Below the pieces are notes generated by a model. The model worked only from the letters and a program-made list of their open reading frames with translations. It did no database searches and was not told the origin of the DNA. Source: Priestia koreensis (GTDB lineage: Bacteria > Bacillota > Bacilli > Bacillales > Bacillaceae_H). From it: DNA of 64,000 nucleotides. Positions within the stretch are counted from its first letter, which is position 1; each line of letters starts with the position of its first letter. Made by a program: the position numbers and the translations under genes. Positions 50,174-58,647 of the stretch are shown here, one piece after another. The stretch is taken from contig NZ_LILC01000030.1 of NCBI RefSeq assembly GCF_001274935.1, positions 62,001 through 126,000 of the forward strand. The letters are read 5' to 3'.

Positions 50174-52402
50174 TTACTGTTTTTGTCTCAAATAAAAGAT
50201 TTGTGCTTGATAATCTCCACCACGTTCAGCTCGATTTCCATTTACCCCGTTAAATTCTACTGGCAACGGCAACCCTATTGCTGTCAATTCATCTCCGTAG
50301 AAGGTTTGATCATACCCATCCACCACGTACTCTGCATTTAATTTTAACCCTTGAATACGCAAGGTTTGATTTGTCTTGACCGTTGGTGTTGCTAGTACTT
50401 TGTAATAACCAACGAGTACTTCAGTTTGATCCTGACTTACCACTGCCCATGACGTTTCATTTCCTTGGAATGGACTTTTTAAGCGGTAAAAGGAACCATC
50501 TCGAATCAGTTTTCGTTGTTCTTTATAGAAAGAGATTTGTTGCTTCACTGCCTCTTTTTCTTCTTCTGATAGCTCTAATGGGTTCAACTCGTACCCAAAC
50601 GTTCCGAAATATGCAGTAGCCGCTCTTGTTTCAATTGGTGTTTCTCGTAAAGTTTGATGATTCGGTACGGCTGATACGTGAGAACCGATACTATAAATTG
50701 GATACGCAAATGACGTTCCGTATTGAATTTTAAGACGCTCAACTGCATCTGTATCATCGCTCGCCCATGCTTGCGGGGCATAATGCAGCAGCGCTGGATC
50801 GAATCGCCCTCCACCACCTGCGCATGATTCAAACAATACGTTTGGAAAGGCTTGAGTCAGCTTATCATAAAGTCGATACACACCTAAAATGTAACGATGG
50901 AAAAACTCCCCTTGCTGGTCTTCATTTAACTGAGTCGAATACGCTTCTGTAATATAGCGATTCATATCCCACTTAATATAAGAAATTCCTGTTTTTTGAA
51001 TAATTCCCGCCATCTTCTCATATAAGTACTCCACGATTTCAGGGCGTGAAAAATCAAGAACAAACTGATTTCGTCCAAATGTCATCTCGCGATCAGGAGT
51101 TTGAATAGCCCATTCCGGATGCTCCTGAAAAAGCTCACTTCGTAAACTAATCATTTCAGGTTCAAACCACAATCCAAACTGTAACCCGGCTTCATGAACT
51201 CTTTGTGACACGCGCTCTAACCCGTTTGGTAGCTTCGCTTTATCTTCCCACCAGTCACCAAGTGATGATGTGTCATTGTCGCGCTTTCCAAACCAGCCAT
51301 CATCTAGTACAAATAGCTCGATCCCTAGCTTTTGTGATTCTGTCGCGATGTTCACAAGCTTTTCTTCATCAAAATCAAAGTACGTTGCTTCCCAGTTATT
51401 AATTAAGATTGGACGCTCCACTTCTCGCCATTGTTTTTTTATAAGATGCGTTCGGTAGACGTTATGAAACGCTTGGCTCATCCCGTTCAATCCTTCAGCT
51501 GAATACGTCATAACGACTTCAGGCGATTGGAGCGTTTCTTTACCATTTAGCTTCCATTCAAATCGAAATGGATGAATGCCCATCGTTACACGCGAAACAT
51601 CGTAATGATCTACTTCCACCTGTGCTAGGAAGTTACTGCTGTATACGAAGTTAAAACCGTATGCCTCACCTGTTTCTTCTGTCGTGAACGGGCGTTTTAA
51701 TGCTAGAAAGGGGTTGTGATGATGTGAACTAGCGCCTCTAATACTTGAAACTGCTTGAATACCTGTTTCAAGAGGACGTTCTTTAACGTGACGTTCTCTA
51801 GACCATGCTCCTGAGAGATGAATCATCGAAAAATCTTTGCCTTCAAAATCAACCGAGGCACTCATTAATCGCTCTACGTAAAATGCTTCTTCACTGTGGT
51901 TAATCAGTTGAACGCTTCTTGTGATTACAGGATAGTTCTTAAAAATCGTATAATTTAAGACAAGTTCAGCATCTAGAAGTGAATCCTTTAACACAATTTG
52001 TAATGTCTCAGCCTCGTCCTTCTCTGCATAAGTAGCAGGAAGGCCTTCTAATGCTGGTTTTCCTTCAACAAGTCGATAGGAGTGATACTGAAAGTTCGTC
52101 ACATGGCTTCCATTTAACCTTCGAATACTAACAGCCGGCTCACGGAAATCAGATGTCCCATACGATGGATACTCCTGCTTACTAGTTTCTAGGCTAAACG
52201 CTGGATCTTGTTCATACGGATGACAGCTCGCACTTGTTGGATTGTCGTACCGCTGCAAGTGAGAAAAATCTTCCCGATGATGCAGACGCTTTCCATAATG
52301 AAGGTGGCCTAATTGACCGTTTTTCATCACGTGAAAAATGTAACTAATCTTCTCATTTGTTAAATGAAACTGCTTTGTTTCTTCATTTACATGTATTAGC
52401 AC
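50174..52402 (-). CDS. Alpha-galactosidase, glycoside hydrolase family 36
   Basis: A 742-residue cytoplasmic enzyme that frees galactose from melibiose or raffinose-type sugars. An N-terminal beta-sandwich (about 1-320) precedes the barrel with VLDDGWFGKRDND, the nucleophile Asp in ISYIKWDMNRYITE and the acid/base Asp in ASDDTDAVERL. A C-terminal beta domain ends the protein. I choose GTG at 52402 because GAGGAG lies 7 bases upstream; the ATG five codons earlier is part of that site. It is placed between the permease genes and the GH42 gene. Confidence 0.94.
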   Translation of the reverse strand: MLIHVNEETKQFHLTNEKISYIFHVMKNGQLGHLHYGKRLHHREDFSHLQRYDNPTSASCHPYEQDPAFSLETSKQEYPSYGTSDFREPAVSIRRLNGSHVTNFQYHSYRLVEGKPALEGLPATYAEKDEAETLQIVLKDSLLDAELVLNYTIFKNYPVITRSVQLINHSEEAFYVERLMSASVDFEGKDFSMIHLSGAWSRERHVKERPLETGIQAVSSIRGASSHHHNPFLALKRPFTTEETGEAYGFNFVYSSNFLAQVEVDHYDVSRVTMGIHPFRFEWKLNGKETLQSPEVVMTYSAEGLNGMSQAFHNVYRTHLIKKQWREVERPILINNWEATYFDFDEEKLVNIATESQKLGIELFVLDDGWFGKRDNDTSSLGDWWEDKAKLPNGLERVSQRVHEAGLQFGLWFEPEMISLRSELFQEHPEWAIQTPDREMTFGRNQFVLDFSRPEIVEYLYEKMAGIIQKTGISYIKWDMNRYITEAYSTQLNEDQQGEFFHRYILGVYRLYDKLTQAFPNVLFESCAGGGGRFDPALLHYAPQAWASDDTDAVERLKIQYGTSFAYPIYSIGSHVSAVPNHQTLRETPIETRAATAYFGTFGYELNPLELSEEEKEAVKQQISFYKEQRKLIRDGSFYRLKSPFQGNETSWAVVSQDQTEVLVGYYKVLATPTVKTNQTLRIQGLKLNAEYVVDGYDQTFYGDELTAIGLPLPVEFNGVNGNRAERGGDYQAQIFYLRQKQ

Positions 52403-52457
52403 AAAACCACTCCTCATTTAAAACCTCTTTAAAAGTGAGCACTAAGGGGGTGTTGAC

Positions 52458-52472
52458 ACTTTTAACTAACAC
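52458..52472. promoter_or_regulatory. Possible regulator box upstream of the GH36 gene
   Basis: Plus-strand CTTTTAACTAACA resembles the TTTAACTAAA at 55874-55883 near the operon promoter. Both may be targets of the operon's LacI-type regulator; this is a guess from shared sequence only. Confidence 0.25.
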
Positions 52473-52559
52473 GAGATTTTGTTATTTTCACCATTTCCTA
52501 GATCTTTCTAACAACGCATCATGTTCACACTCATCATGCGCTCTAGGGAAATATCTAAT

Positions 52560-52601
52560 AGGTAGGAAGCCATTCAAACTGGTGAATGGCTTTTCCTACG
52601 T
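52560..52601. other. Hairpin between the second permease gene and the GH36 gene
   Basis: GTAGGAA-GCCATTC arms with a small bulge around a 7-base loop. No long T tract follows on the minus strand, so partial termination or message protection is possible. Confidence 0.5.
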
Positions 52602-52642
52602 AATCATTACTAAGCTTCTAATCCCTCTCATCGCCTCCAAAC

Positions 52643-53518
52643 CTACTTCAATGCACTGCCGAGCATACCAGAAATGAAATGCTTTTGAAGAGCAAGGAAC
52701 ACAATAATAATTGGAATCGTTGCAATGGTTACACCTGTCATTACTTGACCATAGTCAATAATGGATAATCCGAATAGGCTTGATAGCGCTACTGGGAATG
52801 TGTACATATCGCTTGATGTTGTTGAAACGAGTGGCCACATGAAGTTGTTCCACTGAGTCATAAATAAGAAAATTGCCGTTGCCGCTAAAGCTGGCTTCAT
52901 GGATGGCAACACAATTCGGAAAAAGATTCGGAATTCACCCGCTCCGTCCAAACGCGCAGATTCTAGCAATTCCGTTGGGAAAGCTAAGAAGTTTTGACGC
53001 ATTAAGAAGATAGCAAATGGATAACAAAGTTGCGGTACGATCAACGCAAAATACGTATTTAATAGATTGAAATTCGACATCATTTTAAATAGTGGAATAA
53101 GCGTTGCTTGATACGGAATCATCATGGAAAGCAAGAAAATCGTAAAAATAAGATTTCTTCCTCGGAACTCAAATTTCGCTAATGCGTAAGCCGCAGATGT
53201 ACAAATAATGAGCGCAAACACGACGTACAAGACCGAAATAAACAATGAGTTAAAAAGAACCTTTCCAATTCCGATTGAATCATTTAAATTGGTTAAGTTT
53301 GTTAGCAACTCTTTGCCTGGTAACAGCGTTGGCGGGTTGCTAAACATTTTACTAGAATGATTGGTTGCACCGATAATCATCCAATAGAAGGGGAAGATTG
53401 AAATGATGGTAAAGATCCCGAGCATGAAATAAATACCGATACGGCCTGCCAATGACTTATTTTTCTTCTTTTTTACTTGAATGGTTGGTTGTGTCGTAAC
53501 TCTTTGGACTGTATTCAT
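52643..53518 (-). CDS. Galactoside ABC transporter permease (MsmG/MelC-like)
   Basis: A 291-residue permease with six membrane helices and the CUT1-family EAA motif ESARLDGAGEFRIFFRIVLPSMKPAL near residue 195, which contacts the ATPase. Together with the upstream permease it forms a heterodimeric channel for oligosaccharides. Its ATG directly follows the TAG stop of the partner gene, with GGAGG upstream. No ATPase gene is in the operon, so a shared MsmX-type ATPase is expected, as in B. subtilis. Confidence 0.92.
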   Translation of the reverse strand: MNTVQRVTTQPTIQVKKKKNKSLAGRIGIYFMLGIFTIISIFPFYWMIIGATNHSSKMFSNPPTLLPGKELLTNLTNLNDSIGIGKVLFNSLFISVLYVVFALIICTSAAYALAKFEFRGRNLIFTIFLLSMMIPYQATLIPLFKMMSNFNLLNTYFALIVPQLCYPFAIFLMRQNFLAFPTELLESARLDGAGEFRIFFRIVLPSMKPALAATAIFLFMTQWNNFMWPLVSTTSSDMYTFPVALSSLFGLSIIDYGQVMTGVTIATIPIIIVFLALQKHFISGMLGSALK

Positions 53519-54370
53519 CTATTTTTCCTCCGTTACTTTGAACTGGATAAAGGTTAAGATCGCCACTAATACTACAACTGCATATGCAACTGCTGAGGCA
53601 TAACCAAAGTCAAAATATTGGAATCCACTTTTATAAATATATAATCCTAACGACATGGTGGAATCTGCTGGCCCACCCTTTGTTAAGTTGTAAGGCTCAT
53701 CGAACAACTGAAGTGTTCCGATGGTTGATAAAATTCCTGCAAACAAAATAACCGGTTTTAACTGTGGAATCGTAATATAAAAGAACTGTCTAATTTTCCC
53801 CGCTCCATCTAGTGAAGCTGCTTCGTACATATCCTCTGAGATGTTTTGTAGTGCTGCAAGGAAAATAACCATGTTGTACCCTGTCCAGCGCCATGTCATA
53901 GCAATGATAATGGATGCTTTAGCACCAGTTGGTGTTGAGAGCCAAGGGATAGGATCAAAACCAAAGATGCCTAGGAAGTTATTAATAAACCCCTCGTCTT
54001 GAAGCATGATCGAAAACAAGATTGAATATGCCACCAGAGACGTTACGGCTGGTAAAAAGAAGGATACTCGGAAAAATCCTTTAAATTTTAATAGCTGGCT
54101 ATTTAATGCGCTAGCAAGAATAAGTGCTAATAAAATCATGACTGGTACTTGAATGATGAAGATAATAAACGTATTTTTTAATGCTTTCCAGAAAATTTCG
54201 TCATGTAGTAATCGCGTATAGTTAGATAACCCTGTAAATACCATTTCTCCCTGATCCATCTTTTGAAAACTCATGATGAGAGAAGAAATAATTGGGTAGA
54301 TGGTAAAAATCGCGAATAAAATTACGGCTGGACCAACAAAGTAGTATGGAAAAAGCTTATTTCTGCTCAT
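53519..54370 (-). CDS. Galactoside ABC transporter permease (MsmF/MelD-like)
   Basis: A 283-residue permease with six helices and the EAA loop EAASLDGAGKIRQFFYITIPQLKPV near residue 180. It is the first of two permeases of a CUT1-type sugar importer. Start follows GGAGGTC. It is separated from the binding-protein gene by about 157 bases holding a hairpin, which usually lets the binding protein be made in excess. Confidence 0.92.
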   Translation of the reverse strand: MSRNKLFPYYFVGPAVILFAIFTIYPIISSLIMSFQKMDQGEMVFTGLSNYTRLLHDEIFWKALKNTFIIFIIQVPVMILLALILASALNSQLLKFKGFFRVSFFLPAVTSLVAYSILFSIMLQDEGFINNFLGIFGFDPIPWLSTPTGAKASIIIAMTWRWTGYNMVIFLAALQNISEDMYEAASLDGAGKIRQFFYITIPQLKPVILFAGILSTIGTLQLFDEPYNLTKGGPADSTMSLGLYIYKSGFQYFDFGYASAVAYAVVVLVAILTFIQFKVTEEK

Positions 54371-54442
54371 TTTGACCTCCGTCTCTAAACTGAATAGATC
54401 ACTCTATCAGTTCCGTTGTAAACATTTCGTATTTTAAGAGAA

Positions 54443-54495
54443 AAGACGATCACTATAAACCCTTAAATATCTCATGAGTTACAGGATCGTCTTTG
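54443..54495. other. Intergenic hairpin after the binding-protein gene
   Basis: AAGACGATC and GATCGTCTT arms enclose a partly paired 35-base interior. On the minus strand TTTTC follows, so partial termination after the binding-protein gene is likely. Confidence 0.6.
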
Positions 54496-54527
54496 AAAAC
54501 TTAAATCAATTGTTTAAGTTTCTACTA

Positions 54528-55799
54528 TTACTTATTCATTCTGTTTTTCAAACGATCTTCTGCATCTTTAAGTGCCTTATCCATTGATTTACCATTCATG
54601 ACTTCTGATTGTGCTTTAATTGCTTCATCATGTGCTAATGAATAGTTTTCTGTGTAGTTTGCTGGTGGAATGTCATTTACTTCGTCAGCAAATGTTTTCC
54701 AGATTGTTTGTCCTGAGAAGAACTCATCTGGGCCAGTAAACATTTCATTGTTGTAAATGGTATTCAATGTCGGGAATAATCCACCCTTCATCGCTTCTAA
54801 TTGAATGTTATCGGTAGTAGAGAAGTATTCTAAGAATTTGTAAGATAGATCTTTATTTACAGTAGAAGATAGAATCATATAGTTACTTCCACCTTGGTTC
54901 GCTGCACGATTTCCGCCTTCTTCAAATGCAGGGAATTGCATAACGCCCCATTTACCTTTTGTGTCTGCTGCTTGTTGTGTAATTGAACCTGCTAACCAAG
55001 CACCTGAAGGAGCAACTGCTGTTTTCCCTTCAGACATTGCACTGATCCAAGCATCCCAACCTACAGTGTTTTTCACTAATTTTGCATCTTTTAAATCCTT
55101 TTGTACTTGTAGTGCTTTTTTCGCTTCTTCTGTGTTTAATGCTACTTTTCCATCGTTATCAAATAGGAATGATCCTTGCTGATTTAACATTGCACGAAGA
55201 AGTCCATCATCACCGTTAAGATCTAAGCCGATAAAGTCAACGCCAACTTTTTCTTTGATTTTCTTACCTGCTTCAATGAAATCGTTCCACGTTTTAATAT
55301 CGTCTGCTTTCACGCCTGCTTTTTCAAAGTAATCTGTACGGTAGAATACACCAGTTGGTCCACCGTCAAACGGGAAGCCGTATACTTTACCATCTTTTTC
55401 TAATAGAGCTTTTTTATACTCTGGGAATTTGTCTGCTTGTTTGTCGAATCCCATTTTTGAAATATCTAAGAACGCTTTAGGAAAAGCGTTTACATATCCT
55501 TGTACACGATCATCCTCGACTAACACGATATCAGGTAATCCTTTACCGCCTGCTTGTAGACCTGTTGTTAATTTTGAGTACACATCTTCGCGACCCATCT
55601 CAACAACTTTTAATTTAAATCCTGGATTATCTTTTTCAAATTGTTCAGCAGCTTTTTTCAGAACAGGAACGTTAATGTTCCAAGCCCAAGCTGTTAATTC
55701 TTTCTTGTTTCCTGAAGTTTTTTCAGAACTTCCCCCACATGCAGCTAAAACTAGTGTTAGAGCTAGTAGTAAGCTAAGTACACTAAACATTTTCTTCAC
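54528..55799 (-). CDS. Galactoside ABC transporter substrate-binding lipoprotein (MsmE-like)
   Basis: A 423-residue extracellular binding protein of family 1 (carbohydrate). The signal MKKMFSVLSLLLALTLVLAAC ends in the lipobox LAAC. The fold shows WAWNINVPVLKKAAEQFEKDNPGF, GFPFDGGPTGVFYRTD and GSNYMILSSTVNK, typical of MalE/MsmE-like proteins. Its job is to catch alpha- or beta-galactosides and pass them to the two permeases. Start codon GTG, with GGGGGT upstream. First gene of the operon, under a promoter overlapped by a cre site. Confidence 0.92.
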   Translation of the reverse strand: MKKMFSVLSLLLALTLVLAACGGSSEKTSGNKKELTAWAWNINVPVLKKAAEQFEKDNPGFKLKVVEMGREDVYSKLTTGLQAGGKGLPDIVLVEDDRVQGYVNAFPKAFLDISKMGFDKQADKFPEYKKALLEKDGKVYGFPFDGGPTGVFYRTDYFEKAGVKADDIKTWNDFIEAGKKIKEKVGVDFIGLDLNGDDGLLRAMLNQQGSFLFDNDGKVALNTEEAKKALQVQKDLKDAKLVKNTVGWDAWISAMSEGKTAVAPSGAWLAGSITQQAADTKGKWGVMQFPAFEEGGNRAANQGGSNYMILSSTVNKDLSYKFLEYFSTTDNIQLEAMKGGLFPTLNTIYNNEMFTGPDEFFSGQTIWKTFADEVNDIPPANYTENYSLAHDEAIKAQSEVMNGKSMDKALKDAEDRLKNRMNK

Positions 55800-55838
55800 T
55801 GCTATTACCCCCTTGTTTTAAGAAACATTTTCATCATC

Positions 55839-55867
55839 ATTGTAAGCGATTGCAAATTAATCGTCAA
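55839..55867 (-). promoter_or_regulatory. Main promoter of the galactoside operon
   Basis: Minus-strand TTGACG, exactly 17 bases, TACAAT. About 40 bases from the GTG start of the binding-protein gene. Confidence 0.8.
55841..55855. promoter_or_regulatory. cre site overlapping the operon promoter
   Basis: Minus-strand TTGCAATCGCTTACA matches the CcpA consensus WTGNAANCGNWNNCA at all fixed positions and covers the -10 box, so glucose repression is expected. Confidence 0.8.
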
Positions 55868-55873
55868 TAAAAA

Positions 55874-55906
55874 TTTAACTAAAATTTTACTCATTGTTTT
55901 ACTAAA
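55874..55906. promoter_or_regulatory. Paired TTT(A)ACTAAA boxes upstream of the operon promoter
   Basis: TTTAACTAAA (55874-55883) and TTTTACTAAA (55897-55906), both on the plus strand, spaced 23 bases apart (about two helical turns) just upstream of the -35 box. They may bind the LacI-type regulator or an activator. Confidence 0.35.
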
Positions 55907-55997
55907 GGCTGAATATACTGTTAAATCAAGCTTTTTTACAACCTTAAAAAAATTTTTTGTCTGTCCAATCATCCTCTTTTACGCAAAAAAACATGTG

Positions 55998-56005
55998 GCT
56001 TTTAC
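55998..56005. repeat. Target-site duplication, left copy
   Basis: GCTTTTAC directly before the left end of repeat copy 2; the identical 8 bases follow its right end at 56351-56358. Confidence 0.8.
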
Positions 56006-56350
56006 GAGGCCACTGAAAAAATCCTTAAAGGATTTCGTTCATAAAGGAGTTGGTTGATTTCCACTCCATGCCGCTTCGCTTTCCGCGGGGTGTGCGGTGA
56101 GCCTCTCCGCTGCTCTGCGGTGTCTCACCTGTCACACTAATCCCGAAGGAGTCTCGCGCCTTCCGTTCCAAACAACCTAGAGCGACTGCATGATCTAGAA
56201 TAGCCAAGTTTCCATTTTGAAAGGAACTTGGCGGTTTTTTGCTTTACCATGAAGAAAAAGCTGGATCCATTCCAAAGAAAGGAATGGATCCAGCTTTTTG
56301 TCTTACGTTCTACTGATCATCTAAAAAATCCGAAGCTTTTCGGTGGCCTC
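56006..56350 (-). repeat. Dispersed hairpin-rich repeat, copy 2 (complete, MITE-like)
   Basis: A 345-base element in inverted orientation to copy 1. Its ends are inverted repeats (GAGGCCACTGAAAA against GAGGCCACCGAAAA) and it is flanked by an 8-base direct repeat, GCTTTTAC. Inside are the AGCTGGATCC hairpin with T tracts (about 56259-56300), the GCCAAGTT hairpin and a GC-rich folded section. It encodes no protein. The insertion lies in the loop of a terminator downstream of the histidine kinase gene: ACATGT arms remain at 55991-55996 and 56362-56367. Confidence 0.88.
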
Positions 56351-56358
56351 GCTTTTAC
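56351..56358. repeat. Target-site duplication, right copy
   Basis: GCTTTTAC directly after the right end of repeat copy 2, identical to 55998-56005. Confidence 0.8.
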
Positions 56359-56392
56359 GCAACATGTTTTTGAAGTATTTTCTTCTATATTT

Positions 56393-57679
56393 TTATGCCC
56401 TAGCAGACATTGAATGACTTCTTTCTAGATTTAGAGGAAGGAGAAGGTGCACTTCTGTTCCTTTACCCTCTTCGCTTTTATACGTAATTTTACCATCCAT
56501 TGCTTCAATGATTCGTAAGGACACCATTGTTCCTAACCCCGTTCCTCGATCTTTCGTCGTATAAAAAAGCGTCCCAATTCGTGCAAGTTGCTCCTTGTTC
56601 ATTCCTTTCCCATCATCAATGACCTGTACACATACATAGTCATCCTCCTTCTGCGCGTGAATAGTCACCGTTCCGCTATTATCAGTGGCTTCTATTGAAT
56701 TTTTGATTAAATTAATAAACACCTGCTTTAATTGATTTTGATCCGTTTCCAAATGAAGAGGAATTTGTACGTTTATATGTAGATTTACTCCTTGCTTTAC
56801 GGCTAACGGGTTTAATAAAGCTAATACATCATAAAACATGTCTGATAAGGAAAACACTTCAATCTTAGGAAACTGCGGCTTGGCAAAAGTTAAATAGTCA
56901 CTAATAATTGATTCCGCTCGGTTTAACTCGCTTAGTACGAGCGAAATATATTGATCATACTCCCCGCGTTCCTTTTTTTGATCATGATTCATTAATTGTA
57001 GAAAACCCTTTACAACCGTAAGCGGATTACGTACCTCGTGTGCAATGGAGGCAGCTAACTCCCCTAGCGTATTCAGCTTCTCCGCATGCTGAATTTTTTC
57101 TTTCATTATCTTTCGCTCGATCATCCACTCATAAATTAATGAAGCCATGCAAATTCCGATTAGTTGAATAGTGCCAAAGCTTATCACATTTTCAATTAAG
57201 CTAGCTTCTATTGAGACATTTGGGCTTAGAGCAGTAGAAATTAACAATATGGAAAGCTGAACGAGGGATGGACCCAGTCCTAATATAATGGTAAAAATAA
57301 TTCGTTTGCGAGCAGAAAATCCCCACGCCATTTTAGCTAAAAGAAAAGGGAAAAGAGCAGAGATAAGGACGCTTATATAACCGACGATAAGGGCATTTCC
57401 ACCTAACATCGTTCTCCCACAAAGAATAAACCCTAATACAATAAATCCAGATTTCCTTCCACCATACACAAAGGCTAAAATTAACGGAACGTAGCGCAAA
57501 TCCCAAAATAAATCATGACTCGAAAATGAAAACATTAGACAACAAAAAGTAGCTCCCCCTTGAAACAATCCGATTGCATAAGGAGAACTTCCGTACCGAT
57601 TGTATTCTTTGAAGATTCCATGAAGTAATGTTGGCACTAGAATAATCAAAACATGTAAAAATAACTTTTCAGTTACCAT
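56393..57679 (-). CDS. Membrane sensor histidine kinase (KinB-like, 5TM-LYT type)
   Basis: A 428-residue kinase. Residues 1-185 hold about six membrane helices of the 5TM/LYT sensor type (LRYVPLILAFVYGGRKSGF). The kinase core follows: H-box ELAASIAHEVRNPLTVVKGF near residue 215, N-box NLIKNSIEA, DDGKGM and GTGLGTMVSL. No response regulator gene is adjacent, which is usual for sporulation phosphorelay kinases such as KinB; a role in that relay is inference. Start at 57679 (MVTEKLFLH) has GTGAGGT upstream. Its terminator is interrupted by the repeat element. Confidence 0.85.
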   Translation of the reverse strand: MVTEKLFLHVLIILVPTLLHGIFKEYNRYGSSPYAIGLFQGGATFCCLMFSFSSHDLFWDLRYVPLILAFVYGGRKSGFIVLGFILCGRTMLGGNALIVGYISVLISALFPFLLAKMAWGFSARKRIIFTIILGLGPSLVQLSILLISTALSPNVSIEASLIENVISFGTIQLIGICMASLIYEWMIERKIMKEKIQHAEKLNTLGELAASIAHEVRNPLTVVKGFLQLMNHDQKKERGEYDQYISLVLSELNRAESIISDYLTFAKPQFPKIEVFSLSDMFYDVLALLNPLAVKQGVNLHINVQIPLHLETDQNQLKQVFINLIKNSIEATDNSGTVTIHAQKEDDYVCVQVIDDGKGMNKEQLARIGTLFYTTKDRGTGLGTMVSLRIIEAMDGKITYKSEEGKGTEVHLLLPLNLERSHSMSARA

Positions 57680-57862
57680 TCTGTCGTACCTCACTAGACT
57701 TATTTTATAGTACAAAAGTACGACACTTCTCTCTATTTCCCTGCTTCTGTTGCATGATAATTTCTTCTCCCTTATTTATGATTTTGAGATGCATAGGCAC
57801 ATTTTGATTGATCTCACATACCTTGTCGGTAACGACATTTTACGAATGAGGTGGGAAATCCA

Positions 57863-58606
57863 ATGTTTAGAACCCCTTACTACAACAAATCCCTCGCCCT
57901 TTTTTTACTAAATATGTGTGAGCTCGCATATGTGCAATACCAGCAAAACGGTTTAGTCTCTGTTCCAGAAGGATTTACGCTTGTGACCGAATTTCAAGCA
58001 ACTACGTATGGTAGAACAGGCTTGTTTGGCTTTATTTTAGAATCGGAAGAATCGGTCATTGTAGCTTTCCGAGGAACTCAGTCAGACGTCGATTGGATGG
58101 CAGATGCGGACTACTCTCAAAGCTACTACCCTTATACGGTCAACGGTGGGCTTGTTCATAATGGCTTTTTAAGTGTGTATGAATCATGTCGTGATTTCCT
58201 ACTAGATGTCTATAAAAAGCTTTCTCCTAATAAAACGCTCTATATTACCGGGCATAGTTTAGGAGCAGCTTTGGCTACTCTTCATGCGGCAGATGTCGCA
58301 ACAAATCAGCTCTTTCGAAACGTTGTGATGTATAACTTCGCTAGCCCTCGTGTTGGCGACCCAACATTTGCTGCTCGTTACCACCAGCTTGTTCCGAATT
58401 CCATCCGGTTCGTTAATACAACAGATGTCGTAGCTAAAGTGCCTCCCATTATGATCTACGGACCAAAAGCAAAAAAAGCATGGTATTACTGTCATGTTGA
58501 ATATGAGGTGTCTTTCACCGTGCAAGGAGGATCATTAAAAGCCAATCATTTTTTAGACACGTATAAAAGAGGAATCAAAAAGCTCAGTAATAGCGTGTTT
58601 AAATAA
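57863..58606 (+). CDS. Class 3 lipase-family alpha/beta hydrolase
   Basis: A 247-residue esterase/lipase of the fungal-lipase-like class 3 family. The nucleophile serine is in YITGHSLGAALATL (near 130), with VAFRGTQSDVDWMAD forming the oxyanion region, the catalytic Asp in NTTDVVAKVP and a C-terminal His candidate in ANHFLDTY. No signal peptide is visible, so it is probably cytoplasmic or exported unconventionally. I take ATG at 57863 because GAGGTGG lies 8 bases before it; an upstream GTG overlaps that site. Confidence 0.85.
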   Translation: MFRTPYYNKSLALFLLNMCELAYVQYQQNGLVSVPEGFTLVTEFQATTYGRTGLFGFILESEESVIVAFRGTQSDVDWMADADYSQSYYPYTVNGGLVHNGFLSVYESCRDFLLDVYKKLSPNKTLYITGHSLGAALATLHAADVATNQLFRNVVMYNFASPRVGDPTFAARYHQLVPNSIRFVNTTDVVAKVPPIMIYGPKAKKAWYYCHVEYEVSFTVQGGSLKANHFLDTYKRGIKKLSNSVFK

Positions 58607-58644
58607 GAAAGGCGAGCTCTTTTTTTACTGAGCTCGCCTTTTTC
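58606..58644. terminator. Bidirectional terminator between the lipase and molybdoenzyme genes
   Basis: AAAGGCGAGCTC/GAGCTCGCCTTT stem with T and A tracts, between convergent genes. Confidence 0.85.
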
Positions 58645-58647
58645 TAT

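Noticed and set aside
50567..50832. Several open frames on either strand within the GH36, GH42 and other long genes
   Set aside because: All are shadows of long conserved coding regions without translation signals.
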